The notes under the pieces were generated by a model. It was not told the DNA's origin. It saw only the letters and a list, made by a program, of their open reading frames with translations, and made no database searches. Positions 1-9,117 of a stretch of 64,000 bases of DNA are shown here, piece by piece. The position numbers and the translations under genes are program-made. The stretch is taken from the NCBI GenBank assembly GCA_963706385.1, contig OY970153.1:496001-560000 (forward strand), in the 5' to 3' direction. The number at the start of each line of letters is the position of its first letter. The first letter of the stretch is position 1. Origin of the DNA: Poindextera sp963706385 (GTDB lineage Bacteria; Pseudomonadota; Alphaproteobacteria; Caulobacterales; Caulobacteraceae).

Positions 1-440
1 TGATGGTCGAGGCCTATGGCGCGAATTCGCCGATCACCCAGCTCGCCAGCGTCAGCGTGCCCGATCCGCGATCGATCACCGTCAGCGTCTGGGACCGCGG
101 CCTGGTGGTCTCGGTGGAAAAGGCGATCCGCAACGCCGGGCTCGGCTTCAATCCGGTCGTCGAGGGCCAGAACCTGCGCGTGCCGATTCCCCCGCTGACC
201 GAGGAGCGGCGCAAGGAGTTGGCCAAGCTGGCCGGCAAATACGCCGAGACCCAGCGGATTTCGGTCCGCAACGTGCGCCGCGACGCCAACGACGACCTCA
301 AGAAGGCCGAAAAGGAAGGCGTCATCAGCCAGGACGAGCTAAAACGAATGACCGACGAGGTGCAAAAGCTCACCGATGAGGCGATCAAGCGCATCGACGA
401 GGCCTTGAAAACCAAAGAGCATGAGATCATGCAGGTTTGA
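1..440 (+). CDS. frr: Ribosome recycling factor, 3' part (5' end outside window)
   Basis: Ribosome recycling factor works with EF-G to split the post-termination ribosome into subunits so it can be reused. The visible 145 residues cover most of the protein: the MVEAYG motif, then VPDPRSI and PLTEERR in the long helical arm, and the family ending KEHEIMQV. The usual length is about 185 residues, so roughly the first 40 lie beyond the left edge; the open frame enters at base 3. It ends 46 bases before uppS on the same strand, the usual alphaproteobacterial order, in which pyrH, tsf and rpsB lie upstream. No defect is visible. Identification is very secure; only the start is missing. Confidence 0.96.
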   Translation, partial: MVEAYGANSPITQLASVSVPDPRSITVSVWDRGLVVSVEKAIRNAGLGFNPVVEGQNLRVPIPPLTEERRKELAKLAGKYAETQRISVRNVRRDANDDLKKAEKEGVISQDELKRMTDEVQKLTDEAIKRIDEALKTKEHEIMQV

Positions 441-486
441 TGGGCGGGCGGCCACATCGCGGCGTTGGTAAGAGGAATTTTTGCGC

Positions 487-1257
487 ATGTCGCCGACTTC
501 GGGGCTGAGGCCGCTCGCGCGATCGGACACCATCGCCCCGCGCCTGCACGTCGCCATCATCATGGACGGCAACGGCCGCTGGGCGAAGGCGCGCGGCAAG
601 CCGCGGGTGTTCGGCCACCGAGCGGGCGTCGCGGCGCTGCGGCGCACGGTCGAAGCCGCTCCGGCTCTGGGCGTCGGGAGCCTGACCGTATTTGGCTTTT
701 CCACCGAGAACTGGAGCCGCCCGGCGCAGGAGGTGTCGGAACTGATGAGCTTGCCCAAGCTCTATTTCGAAAGCGACCTCGTCAGATTGCGCGGCGAGGG
801 TGTGCGCGTTCGGGTGATCGGCCGGCGCGCCGGCCTGTCGGGCGACCTCTTGGCGATGATCGACGAGGCCGAGACCACCACCGCGTCCAACAACCGGTTC
901 CATCTGCAGGTCGCCTTCAACTATGGCGGACGGGCCGACATCGCCGACGCCGCCCGCCGGCTGGCCGACGCCGTCCGCGAGGGGCGGTTGGATCCGTCCG
1001 CGATCGACGAGGCGGCTTTCGAGGCCCGGCTGTCCACGGCCGAGCATCCGGCGCCGGACCTGATCATCCGGACCAGCGGAGAGCGGCGGCTGTCCAATTT
1101 CCTGCTGTGGGAGACCGCCTACGCCGAGCTGGTCTTCCAGGACGTGCTGTGGCCCGACTATGGTTCGGTCCATCTGGCGGCCGCGCTCGAAGAGTTCCGC
1201 GGGCGCGAACGGCGCTATGGCGGAGCCGACGTCGATGACGTCCTTGCGACCGGCTAG
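487..1257 (+). CDS. uppS: Isoprenyl transferase / undecaprenyl diphosphate synthase
   Basis: Cytoplasmic cis-prenyltransferase that adds isopentenyl units to farnesyl diphosphate to make the C55 carrier used for peptidoglycan and O-antigen. The 256 residues match the family length. Motif IIMDGNGRWA near residue 24 holds the catalytic Asp27; FSTENWSRP and the C-terminal RTSGERRLSNF substrate-binding motif are present. I chose ATG 487; an in-frame TTG lies 6 bases upstream at 481. The stop overlaps the start of cdsA by about 23 bases, so the two are probably translationally coupled. It makes the lipid carrier, while cdsA and dxr next door supply phospholipid and isoprenoid precursors. Confidence 0.96.
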   Translation: MSPTSGLRPLARSDTIAPRLHVAIIMDGNGRWAKARGKPRVFGHRAGVAALRRTVEAAPALGVGSLTVFGFSTENWSRPAQEVSELMSLPKLYFESDLVRLRGEGVRVRVIGRRAGLSGDLLAMIDEAETTTASNNRFHLQVAFNYGGRADIADAARRLADAVREGRLDPSAIDEAAFEARLSTAEHPAPDLIIRTSGERRLSNFLLWETAYAELVFQDVLWPDYGSVHLAAALEEFRGRERRYGGADVDDVLATG

Positions 1258-2059
1258 GCGGTTCGGCTGGGACAACCTCGCGGTTCGGGTGGCCTCGGCG
1301 GCCGTGCTGGCGCCATCGGTCGTCCTGGCGACCTATTGGACCGTGTTCTTCCTTCCGATGGTGGCGGTGGCGGTGGCCTTGCTGGCGATCGAATGGGGCC
1401 AGATGAGCGCGCCGCGCGCGCCGGTCAGGGTCGCGGTGACAACGACGGGTGTGGTGCTGGTTGCTGTGTTCGCCGCCTACGCCGGCCGGGTCGCCTGGGC
1501 CTGGTTGCTCACGCTGATCGGTGCGGCGGCGGCGGCCTATGTGGCGCGCAACGTCTCGCAACGACGCCGGGACGCCAGTTTCGGGGTGATCTACATCGCC
1601 GCGCCGTGCCTGGCCCTGACTTGGCTGCGCGCGACGCCGCAAGGATTTCGCTGGACCGTGCTATTGTTCGCCGTCACCTGGTCGGCGGATATCTTCGCCT
1701 TTCTCGTCGGCGGCGCGCTGAAAGGACCCAAGCTTTGGCCGCGATTCTCGCCTAACAAGACCTGGTCTGGGTTCGCGGGCGGCTTGATCGGGGCGATGGT
1801 ATCGGCGATGGGGGTCGTGGCGGTGACGAAGATGAGCCCGAGCCTGGCCGCCGCGGCGTTGATCGGTCTGGGCGGCGGCTTGGCCACCATGGCCGGCGAT
1901 CTTTGGGAGTCGATGTTGAAACGGCGGTTTGGAGTGAAGGATTCGGGCGATCTGATCCCCGGTCACGGCGGGCTCTTGGATCGGGTCGACGGGTTGATGT
2001 TCGCGGCCCTGGCGGTCGCCGCGGCGCGGCTGGTCTATCGGACCGGGTGGGCGCATTGA
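1235..2059 (+). CDS. cdsA: Phosphatidate cytidylyltransferase (CDP-diglyceride synthase)
   Basis: Inner-membrane enzyme that makes CDP-diacylglycerol from phosphatidic acid and CTP, the branch point to phosphatidylglycerol and phosphatidylethanolamine. About 274 residues, dominated by hydrophobic helices. The CdsA signature lies near the C terminus: SMLKRRFGVKDSG followed by PGHGGLLDRVDG. Start chosen at ATG 1235, where homologous sequence begins; another in-frame ATG is at 1217. It overlaps the uppS end and its TGA overlaps the dxr start. Family assignment is secure, start moderately so. Confidence 0.95.
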   Translation: MTSLRPARRFGWDNLAVRVASAAVLAPSVVLATYWTVFFLPMVAVAVALLAIEWGQMSAPRAPVRVAVTTTGVVLVAVFAAYAGRVAWAWLLTLIGAAAAAYVARNVSQRRRDASFGVIYIAAPCLALTWLRATPQGFRWTVLLFAVTWSADIFAFLVGGALKGPKLWPRFSPNKTWSGFAGGLIGAMVSAMGVVAVTKMSPSLAAAALIGLGGGLATMAGDLWESMLKRRFGVKDSGDLIPGHGGLLDRVDGLMFAALAVAAARLVYRTGWAH

Positions 2060-3258
2060 GCCTGCGCCGCGCCGTCACGGTCCTCGGCTCCACCGGGTCA
2101 GTGGGCGTCTCGACCCTGGACCTGCTGGACCAGGCCGAGGCTCATGGCTCGGCCGAGGTGGAGATCGTCGCCCTGGTCGCCGGCCGCAATGTCGAGCTGC
2201 TGAGCCAGCAGGCGCTGCGCTGGCGTCCGCGGCTGGTGGTGATCCAGGACGAGACGCTGCTGCCCGAGTTGCGCGAGCGGGTGAACGGCAGCGGCGTGGC
2301 GTGCGCGGCGGGCCCTACGGCGGTCTGCGAAGCGGCCGCGATGGGCGCGGACTGGGTGATGTCGGCGATCGTCGGCGCCGCGGGCCTGGCGCCGACCCTG
2401 GCCGCCGCGCGCACCGGCGCCGTGGTGGCGCTGGCCAACAAGGAAAGCCTGATCTGCGCCGGTCCGGCGCTGCTCGAGACCGCGCGGCGCGCCGGCGGGA
2501 CGGTGATCCCGGTTGATTCGGAGCATTCGGCGATCTTTCAGGTGTTGCAGCCGGACTGCATCGATCGGGTCGCGCGGCTGATCCTGACCGCGTCCGGCGG
2601 GCCGTTCAGAAGCTGGACGCGCGAAGCGATGGCCGGCGCCACCCGCGAGCAGGCGCTGGCCCATCCGAATTGGAACATGGGCGCCAAGATTTCGATCAAT
2701 TCGGCGACCATGATGAACAAGGGCCTGGAAATGATCGAGGCGGCCTACCTGTTCTCGACCCCGGCCGAACGGATCGACGTCTTGATTCACCCGCAATCGG
2801 TGATCCACAGCCTGGTCGAGTACCAGGACGGCTCGACCCTGGCGCAACTGGGGCCGCCGGACATGCGCACCCCGATCGCCTGCGCCTTCGCCTGGCCCGA
2901 TCGGTTGCCCTGGCCGGCGATGGAGCTCGACCTCGGCGCGATCGGCTGCTTGACCTTCGAGCCGCCCGACGACGAGCGGTTCCCGTCCATCGCCCTGGCG
3001 CGCTCGGCCCTGCAGACCGGCGGGATGGCGCCCGCGGCGATGAACGCGGCCAACGAATCGGCGGTGGCCGCCTTCCTTGACCGTCGCATCGGCTTTCTCG
3101 ATATTGTCGCCGTCGTGACCGAAACCCTTGCGCGGATGGACGTGGCGGGGAACCTCGGCGCGGGGGGGAACGCCGACGGCGCCTTGGAGATCGCCATGAC
3201 CACCGACGGAATCGCGCGCCGCGTGGCGAATGGCGTTCTGTCCGGCCTGACCACCTAG
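2056..3258 (+). CDS. dxr: 1-deoxy-D-xylulose 5-phosphate reductoisomerase
   Basis: Second step of the non-mevalonate (MEP) isoprenoid pathway: DXP to 2-C-methyl-D-erythritol 4-phosphate using NADPH. About 400 residues, the normal length. The N-terminal NADPH-binding loop LGSTGSVG, the NKESL motif near residue 130, the metal/substrate segment PVDSEHSA and the LTASGGPFR loop are all present, followed by the usual C-terminal helical domain. The start is taken as TTG 2056, which overlaps the cdsA stop by 4 bases; GTG 2047 is the alternative. The next MEP enzymes, ispD and ispF, are fused and lie elsewhere in this window near 47 kb. Confidence 0.95.
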   Translation: MSLRRAVTVLGSTGSVGVSTLDLLDQAEAHGSAEVEIVALVAGRNVELLSQQALRWRPRLVVIQDETLLPELRERVNGSGVACAAGPTAVCEAAAMGADWVMSAIVGAAGLAPTLAAARTGAVVALANKESLICAGPALLETARRAGGTVIPVDSEHSAIFQVLQPDCIDRVARLILTASGGPFRSWTREAMAGATREQALAHPNWNMGAKISINSATMMNKGLEMIEAAYLFSTPAERIDVLIHPQSVIHSLVEYQDGSTLAQLGPPDMRTPIACAFAWPDRLPWPAMELDLGAIGCLTFEPPDDERFPSIALARSALQTGGMAPAAMNAANESAVAAFLDRRIGFLDIVAVVTETLARMDVAGNLGAGGNADGALEIAMTTDGIARRVANGVLSGLTT

Positions 3259-3279
3259 CCCTCGGAATCGCTTTTGCCC

Positions 3280-4497
3280 ATGCTGGCCTTCGCCTACGGC
3301 GCGCTCACCTGGATCCTGCCGTTCCTGTTCGTGTTGACCATGGTGATCACCGTGCACGAACTCGGGCATTTCCTTGTCGCGCGCGCCTGTGGCGTCGCCG
3401 TCGACCGGTTCTCGATCGGCTTTGGCCGCGCCTTGCTGAGCTGGCGCGACCGCTCGGGCGTCGAGTGGCGGTTGGGCTGGATTCCGCTAGGCGGCTACGT
3501 GATGTTCTCCGGCGACGAGAACGCCGCCAGCGTGCCCGACAGTCGCGACCTCGCCGAAATGCGGCGCGAGATCATCGCGCGCGAGGGGCCAGCGGGCTTG
3601 GCGCGGTACCTCTATTTCAAGCCGCTCTGGCAAAGGGCCGTGATCGCGGCCGCCGGCCCGATGGCCAATTTCCTCCTGGCGATCGTGTTGTTCTCGCTGT
3701 TTCTGATGACCGTCGGGGATTTCGCCCACCGCGCGCGCATCGCCGCCGTGGCGCCGAACTCGCCGGCGGCCGCGGCCGGTTTCCAGGTCGGCGATATGGT
3801 CATCCGCGCCGACGACCGGCCGGTCGTCAGTTTCGAGCAGTTGCGCGAGGTCGTCTCGTTGCGCGCCGAGGTTCCGATGCGCTTCACCGTGCGCCGCGGC
3901 GGGCGGGAGCTGGTCCTTGCCGCCACGCCCGGGCGGGTGAGGATCGACGATCCGATCACCGGATCGATGACGGTGGGTCAGCTTGGTCTCGCGCCGTCGA
4001 GAGATCCGCGCGATTTGCTGCGGCGGCGCTATGATCCGCTCAGCGCCGTCGGCGTCGGCTCGGCGCGCACTTGGGACGTGCTGTCAACCACGGTCTACTC
4101 CCTCGGCCGCCTCGCGCGGGGCGAGGAATCGCCCCGGCAACTGACCGGCGTGCTTGGCATCGCGCAAATCTCCCATTTCGCGGCCGAGGCGGGCGCGCGC
4201 GGCGAGCCGACCGTGGTCGATCAGGTGGTGGGCAGCGTTCTGACCCTGCTCAGCCTGGTCGCGGTGATCTCGGTCAACATCGGTTTCGTCAATCTGCTGC
4301 CGATCCCGGTGCTCGATGGCGGCCATCTGCTGTTCTACGCCTATGAGGCCGTGGCGCGGCGACCCGTGGCGGCGGCGGTGCAGGCGGCGAGCTACCGGCT
4401 GGGGCTTGCCTTGCTGCTCGGTTTGATGTTGTTCGCCATCATCAACGACCTGCAGCGCAGCGGCGTTTTTCATTTCCTCGGCGGTCTGTTCTCGTGA
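3280..4497 (+). CDS. rseP: RseP-family site-2 intramembrane zinc metalloprotease
   Basis: Inner-membrane protease that cuts transmembrane segments, classically the anti-sigma factor RseA in the envelope stress response; in Caulobacterales it also processes other membrane proteins. The zinc motif HELGH lies at residues 26-30 inside the first membrane helix. A PDZ domain follows at about 120-205 (VAPNSPAAAAGFQVGD), and the second metal-ligand motif NLLPIPVLDGGH is near residue 335 before the last membrane segments. 405 residues from ATG 3280 (TTG 3274 is also in frame); shorter than the 450-residue E. coli protein, consistent with a single PDZ domain. It sits directly before bamA with overlapping stop and start. 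Confidence 0.94.
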   Translation: MLAFAYGALTWILPFLFVLTMVITVHELGHFLVARACGVAVDRFSIGFGRALLSWRDRSGVEWRLGWIPLGGYVMFSGDENAASVPDSRDLAEMRREIIAREGPAGLARYLYFKPLWQRAVIAAAGPMANFLLAIVLFSLFLMTVGDFAHRARIAAVAPNSPAAAAGFQVGDMVIRADDRPVVSFEQLREVVSLRAEVPMRFTVRRGGRELVLAATPGRVRIDDPITGSMTVGQLGLAPSRDPRDLLRRRYDPLSAVGVGSARTWDVLSTTVYSLGRLARGEESPRQLTGVLGIAQISHFAAEAGARGEPTVVDQVVGSVLTLLSLVAVISVNIGFVNLLPIPVLDGGHLLFYAYEAVARRPVAAAVQAASYRLGLALLLGLMLFAIINDLQRSGVFHFLGGLFS

Positions 4498-6950
4498 CGG
4501 GACGTCGCAAGCCAATGGCCGAACCGATGAATCGATCGCCTGCTCGCCGCATTCGCTCTCGCCGTGGGCTTGCGTCGGGTCTGGCCGCGTTGTTTGGCGC
4601 CACGGCGCTCACTTCGCCGGTGTTCGCCCAAGCGCCCGCTGGCGCCAGCGTCGCGCCGTCCGCCGCTCCAGCCGCGCCGCCATCGGCCGCGGCGGTCCAG
4701 AGCGGGGTGGTGCAACGCATCTCCGTGGAAGGCAACGAACGGATCGAAACCGAAACCGTCGTCTCCTATCTGCCGATCCAGCCTGGCGACACCATCGGTC
4801 CGCAACAGATCGACCTGGCGATCAAGACCCTGTTCAAGACCGACCTGTTTTCGGACGTCGGCATCGAGCTGCAAGGCGGCGAGTTGATCGTCCGCGTCGT
4901 CGAGAACCCCATCATCAATCAGGTGGTTTTCGAGGGCAACGACAACATGAAGGACGACAAGCTGCGCGACGAGGTCCAGGTGCGGCCGCGCGGCATCTTC
5001 ACCAAGGGCAAGGTGCAGGCTGACGTCCAGCGTATCGTGGAGCTCTACCGGCGGTCGGGCCGCATCTCGGTCACCGTCACGCCGCAGATCGTCCAACTGC
5101 CGCAAAAGCGCATCGATCTGATCTTCGAGATCAATGAAGGGCCGAAGAGCGGTGTGATGCGGATCAATTTCCTCGGCAATCGACGCTATTCGGACAACGA
5201 TCTGCGCGGGGTGATCGTCACCAAGGAAAGCCGGCTCTACCGGTTTCTTTCCACCAACGACAACTACGATCCCGATCGGCTGGACTACGATCAGGAGCAG
5301 TTGCGCAAATTCTATCGCAACCACGGCTACTACGACTTTCGCATCGTCAACACCGTGGCCGAGTTGGCGCCGGACAAGAACGGGTTCGTGATCACCTACA
5401 CGTTGGACGAGGGCCAAAGGTACAAGTTCGGCAAGCTGACGGTGAACACCGAGCTGAAAAAGCTGAACGGCGCGGTGCTGCGGCAACTGCTGCCGATCCG
5501 CGCGGGTCAGCTCTACCAGGACGAGAAGATCGAACAGGCGACGGATTCGCTGACCTTCGCCGCGGGGGCGGCGGGTTTCGCCTTCGTCGACGTGACGCCG
5601 CACTATGCCGCCAACCGCCAGAACCATACCGTCGACATCACCTTCGACGTCAAGGAAGGTCCGCGAGTCTACGTCGGACGCATCGACGTGGTGGGCAACA
5701 CCCGCACGCTCGACTACGTCATTCGGCGCGAGTTGTTGCTGAGCGAGGGCGACGCCTACAACCGCGTGCTGGTCGATCGCTCGAAGATGCAGGTCAAGGC
5801 GCTCGGCTTCTTCAAGGACGTCGACGTTCAGCAGACGACGGGCGACGCGCCCGATCGGACCAACCTGCAGGTCAAGGTCACCGAACAGCCGACCGGCGAG
5901 CTGTCGTTCAGCGCCGGCTACAGCTCGGTCGATCGCCTGGTCACCGACATCGGCATCAGCGAACGTGACTTCGGCGGCCGCGGCCAGGACGTTCGCGCCG
6001 AGGTGTCGATCGGCTCGCTGCGTCAGCAGATCAACCTGGGCTTCACCGAACCGAAGTTCCTGAACCGCAACCTCAGCGCCGGCGTCGACCTCTACACCTT
6101 CCGCTACGATTTCACGCAGTACGCTGGCTACCAGAGCAATTCGACCGGGGGGGACGTCCGTTTCGGCTTTCCGCTGAGTCAATACTTGACGCTGCAGGCG
6201 CGCTACGCGATCCACACCGATCAGGTGGCCGTCTCGGCCTCTCAGTGCGGCAATCCGCCGACGCTCTCGCCGGTGATCTGCGATCAGGTCGGCACGACCC
6301 TGGCCTCCGCGCCGGGCTACACCCTGCGCTGGGACCACCGCAACGACCCGATCAACCCGACACGCGGCTACTATGGCCAACTTTCGCAGGATTTCGCCGG
6401 CCTGGGCGGCAATGTGAAATATATCAAGACCATTGCCGAAGGGGGCTGGTACCACGGCTTCACGCCCAGCTTCATTTTCAGCGCGACCGGCTCGGCCGGC
6501 TATATCAGCGGCTGGGGTGGCGACTATGTGCGGATCAACGACCGCTTCTTCGAGGGCGGCAACAGTTTCCGCGGCTTCCAGATCGCCGGCATCGGTCCGC
6601 GCGACACCAATCCGTCCTACGATCAGTCGCTGGGTGCGAAGATGTACGCTATCGGCACCCTGGAGCAGACCTTCCCCGACGGTCTGCCCGAGCAGTACGG
6701 GATCAAGATGGCGGCGTTCGCTCAGTTCGGCACGGCGGGCATGATCGACGATGCGGCGAAGCGGAATCCGTTCACTCACGACATTATTCCGACCGTCCGG
6801 GACGATCTGTCGCTCAGGGCCTCGGCCGGGATCAGCATCTTCTGGAAATCGCCGCTCGGGCCGATCGAGATCGACCTCGCCGACCCTTTCCTCAAGAACT
6901 CTTACGACAAGACCCAAACCTTCAACTTCTCCACTTCAACCAGGTTCTAA
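4494..6950 (+). CDS. bamA: Outer membrane protein assembly factor BamA
   Basis: Core of the BAM complex that folds and inserts beta-barrel proteins into the outer membrane. About 818 residues if started at GTG 4494, which overlaps the rseP stop; ATG 4515 or 4527 would also keep the signal peptide. A hydrophobic signal segment ending near PVFAQA is followed by a Pro/Ala-rich linker, then five POTRA repeats (first at VVQRISVEGNERIE) and a C-terminal 16-strand barrel with the VRINDRFFEGG loop-6 region. The protein ends in Phe, as BAM substrates do. An external-loop segment has two cysteines (SQCGNPP and VICDQVG) that may pair. Followed by its chaperone gene skp. Confidence 0.97.
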   Translation: MTGRRKPMAEPMNRSPARRIRSRRGLASGLAALFGATALTSPVFAQAPAGASVAPSAAPAAPPSAAAVQSGVVQRISVEGNERIETETVVSYLPIQPGDTIGPQQIDLAIKTLFKTDLFSDVGIELQGGELIVRVVENPIINQVVFEGNDNMKDDKLRDEVQVRPRGIFTKGKVQADVQRIVELYRRSGRISVTVTPQIVQLPQKRIDLIFEINEGPKSGVMRINFLGNRRYSDNDLRGVIVTKESRLYRFLSTNDNYDPDRLDYDQEQLRKFYRNHGYYDFRIVNTVAELAPDKNGFVITYTLDEGQRYKFGKLTVNTELKKLNGAVLRQLLPIRAGQLYQDEKIEQATDSLTFAAGAAGFAFVDVTPHYAANRQNHTVDITFDVKEGPRVYVGRIDVVGNTRTLDYVIRRELLLSEGDAYNRVLVDRSKMQVKALGFFKDVDVQQTTGDAPDRTNLQVKVTEQPTGELSFSAGYSSVDRLVTDIGISERDFGGRGQDVRAEVSIGSLRQQINLGFTEPKFLNRNLSAGVDLYTFRYDFTQYAGYQSNSTGGDVRFGFPLSQYLTLQARYAIHTDQVAVSASQCGNPPTLSPVICDQVGTTLASAPGYTLRWDHRNDPINPTRGYYGQLSQDFAGLGGNVKYIKTIAEGGWYHGFTPSFIFSATGSAGYISGWGGDYVRINDRFFEGGNSFRGFQIAGIGPRDTNPSYDQSLGAKMYAIGTLEQTFPDGLPEQYGIKMAAFAQFGTAGMIDDAAKRNPFTHDIIPTVRDDLSLRASAGISIFWKSPLGPIEIDLADPFLKNSYDKTQTFNFSTSTRF

Positions 6951-6954
6951 GCTC

Positions 6955-7569
6955 ATGAAAATCAACACTATCGCCGCGGCGCTTCTGGCGGCGGGCGTCG
7001 CATCGAACGCTATGGCTGCGCCCCCGACGACTCAGACCGCCGCGCCGGCTCCCGTCGCGACGGGTCCGGCGATCCCTGGCGTATGCGTACTGTCGAACGA
7101 CGCCGTGCTGGGCGGCTCGGCGGTCGGCAAGTTCGTGATCACTCGCCTCGGCCAGCTCAAGGCCCAGGTCGACGCCGAACTGAACAGCGAAGGCGGCGCG
7201 TTGCAGACCGACGCCAAGGCGCTCGACGCCCAGCGCTCGTCAATCTCGGCCGATCAGTATGATCAGAAGATGGCGGCGCTGCAGCTGCGCGGCCGCGAAC
7301 TGCAGCGCAAGGCCCAGCAACGCCAGCGCGAACTCCAGGCGACGCAGGAAAAGGCGTTCGGCGTCATCGGCCAGCAGGCCGAGCCCATCGTCCGTCAGGT
7401 GGTCGGCGAGCGAGCCTGCTCGCTCCTTCTCAACGGGGCGGCCGTGGTTGTCGCCGCGCCGGCGATGGACATCAGCCCGCTTGTCGTCCAGCGGCTCGAC
7501 GCCAAGATTCAGCAGTTCGCGTTCGATCGCGAGCATCTGGACGCCCAGGCCGGTCCCCCGGCCGAGTAG
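6955..7569 (+). CDS. skp: OmpH/Skp-family periplasmic chaperone
   Basis: Probable periplasmic holdase that carries unfolded outer-membrane proteins to BamA. 204 residues from ATG 6955, four bases after the bamA stop. An N-terminal signal peptide (hydrophobic core ending near SNAMAA) is followed by a Pro/Ala/Thr-rich stretch and the OmpH start CVLSNDAVLGGS. Residues about 65-135 are Ala/Gln/Arg-rich helix, fitting the tentacle-like coiled coil of Skp. It is longer than the 161-residue E. coli protein and has an added C-terminal part. Position between bamA and lpxD is the standard one. Sequence conservation in this family is weak, so the call leans on context. Confidence 0.88.
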   Translation: MKINTIAAALLAAGVASNAMAAPPTTQTAAPAPVATGPAIPGVCVLSNDAVLGGSAVGKFVITRLGQLKAQVDAELNSEGGALQTDAKALDAQRSSISADQYDQKMAALQLRGRELQRKAQQRQRELQATQEKAFGVIGQQAEPIVRQVVGERACSLLLNGAAVVVAAPAMDISPLVVQRLDAKIQQFAFDREHLDAQAGPPAE

Positions 7570-7621
7570 CCGCGCCGACCGCCGGCGACGGCGGCGGGCC
7601 GCGCAAGCTAAGGAGGAGGTC

Positions 7622-8644
7622 ATGCCGGACCTGCGCTTCTTCGAGGATTTGGGTCCGGCGTCCCTGCGAGAGCTCGCCGAGCTGACCGGCGCCAGCTTGG
7701 CCGATGGCGGCGAGGCTGATCCGCCGATCGCCTCGGTCGCCCCGCTCGAACGCGCCGGCTCGGGCCAGATCAGCTACTTCGCCGATCGCCGCTATGCGGC
7801 CGATCTGGCCGCGACAGGCGCGACGGCCTTGTTCATCGCGCCCGCCCAGGCCGATCGCGCGCCGAAGGGCGTGGTTCGGCTGATCACGCCCGAACCGCAG
7901 GTCGCCTACGCCGCCGCCGCGGCGCGTCTGCACCGCGCGCGGACGATTCCGGCCGGGGCGGCGACGCACCCCAGCGCGAACCTCGAAGAGGACGTGGTGA
8001 TCGGGCCGGGCGCGATTGTCGGACCGGGCGTCAGCATCGGGCGGGGAAGCCAGATCGGCGCGGGCGCGGTGATCGGCGTCGGCGTGGCCATCGGCCGCCA
8101 CTGTCAGGTCGGCCCGAACGCCGTGATCGGCTTCGCCCTGGTCGGGGACGGGGTCCGCATCCTGGCGGGCGCGGTGATCGGCGAGTCCGGCTTTGGCGTG
8201 GCCGGTGGGCGCGGCGGTGCGATCGACGTGCCTCAACTAGGCCGCGTCATCTTGCAGGATGGCGTCACTGTGGGCGCCAACAGCTGCATCGATCGCGGCG
8301 CGTACGACGACACCGTGATCGGCGAGAACACCAAAATCGATAATCTGGTGCAGATCGGCCACAATGTGCGTATCGGGCGCAGTTGCGTGCTCGCCGCCCA
8401 CACCGGCATCTCCGGGAGCACCACGGTGGGCGACGGGGTGCGCTTTGGCGGCCGGGCCGGCATCGCCGATCACCTGAACATCGGCGATGGCGCCCAGGTC
8501 ATGGCGGCGGCCGGCCTGATGCATGATATTCCAGCCGGCGAAACCTGGGGCGGGATTCCCGCGGTCCCGGGCCGGCAGTGGTTCCGTCAGGTCGCCTGGC
8601 TGAACAAGATCAGCCAGGGCCGAGGCCAGGGCGGAGGCCAATGA
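7622..8644 (+). CDS. lpxD: UDP-3-O-acylglucosamine N-acyltransferase
   Basis: Third committed lipid A step: transfers a 3-hydroxyacyl chain from acyl carrier protein to the 2-amino group of UDP-3-O-acylglucosamine. 340 residues. The N-terminal uridine-binding domain (FFEDLGP to about residue 100) leads into a left-handed beta helix of hexapeptide repeats (about 105-300), with catalytic His in NLVQIGHNVRIG and a C-terminal helix. Start ATG 7622 is supported by a near-perfect Shine-Dalgarno AAGGAGGAGGT at 7610-7620, unusually strong compared with its overlapping neighbours. Stop overlaps the fabZ start (ATGA). Confidence 0.97.
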   Translation: MPDLRFFEDLGPASLRELAELTGASLADGGEADPPIASVAPLERAGSGQISYFADRRYAADLAATGATALFIAPAQADRAPKGVVRLITPEPQVAYAAAAARLHRARTIPAGAATHPSANLEEDVVIGPGAIVGPGVSIGRGSQIGAGAVIGVGVAIGRHCQVGPNAVIGFALVGDGVRILAGAVIGESGFGVAGGRGGAIDVPQLGRVILQDGVTVGANSCIDRGAYDDTVIGENTKIDNLVQIGHNVRIGRSCVLAAHTGISGSTTVGDGVRFGGRAGIADHLNIGDGAQVMAAAGLMHDIPAGETWGGIPAVPGRQWFRQVAWLNKISQGRGQGGGQ

Positions 8645-9117
8645 CCAAAACCAGTCCCGACGCCATCGAGCAGACAAACATCGACATCACCGAGATCCTG
8701 CAGCGGATCCCGCACCGCTATCCCATGCTGCTGGTCGACCGGGCGGAGGATTATCGGCCGCATCAGTCGATTGTCGGGATCAAGGGCGTGACGGTGAACG
8801 AGCCGTTCTTCGTTGGCCACTTCCCGTCCTATCCGGTGATGCCGGGGGTGCTGATCGTCGAGGCCATCGCCCAGACCGGGGCGGTCTTGATGTCCAAGTC
8901 ATTGGACGCGGACGTGAGCGGCAAGACCATTCTGTTCATTTCGCTGGACAACTGCCGCTTCCGCCAACCCGTCCGGCCGGGCGATCTGCTGCGCATGCCG
9001 GTCGAGGTGCTGCGGGCCCGGGGCGATGTGTTCAAGTTCCGCGGCAAGGCCGTGGTTGGCGACAAGATCGCCGCCGAGGTCGAGTTCGCCGCCATGGTGG
9101 TGGAGACGCCGGCATGA
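8641..9117 (+). CDS. fabZ: 3-hydroxyacyl-[acyl-carrier-protein] dehydratase FabZ
   Basis: Type II fatty acid synthesis hot-dog-fold dehydratase that converts 3-hydroxyacyl-ACP to trans-2-enoyl-ACP. 158 residues. Catalytic His is in RIPHRYPMLLVDR and catalytic Glu in PGVLIVEAIAQTG, both in the normal place. ATG 8641 overlaps the lpxD stop and the TGA overlaps the lpxA start, so it is tightly coupled to lipid A genes. This makes sense because 3-hydroxyacyl-ACP is the substrate shared by FabZ, LpxA and LpxD. Confidence 0.97.
   Translation: MTKTSPDAIEQTNIDITEILQRIPHRYPMLLVDRAEDYRPHQSIVGIKGVTVNEPFFVGHFPSYPVMPGVLIVEAIAQTGAVLMSKSLDADVSGKTILFISLDNCRFRQPVRPGDLLRMPVEVLRARGDVFKFRGKAVVGDKIAAEVEFAAMVVETPA

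Noticed and set aside
4470..6917. Open frame of 815 codons antisense to bamA
   Set aside because: Its product is low-complexity, rich in Arg, Val, Asp and Gln, and mirrors the strong codon bias of bamA on the other strand; bamA itself is unmistakable.
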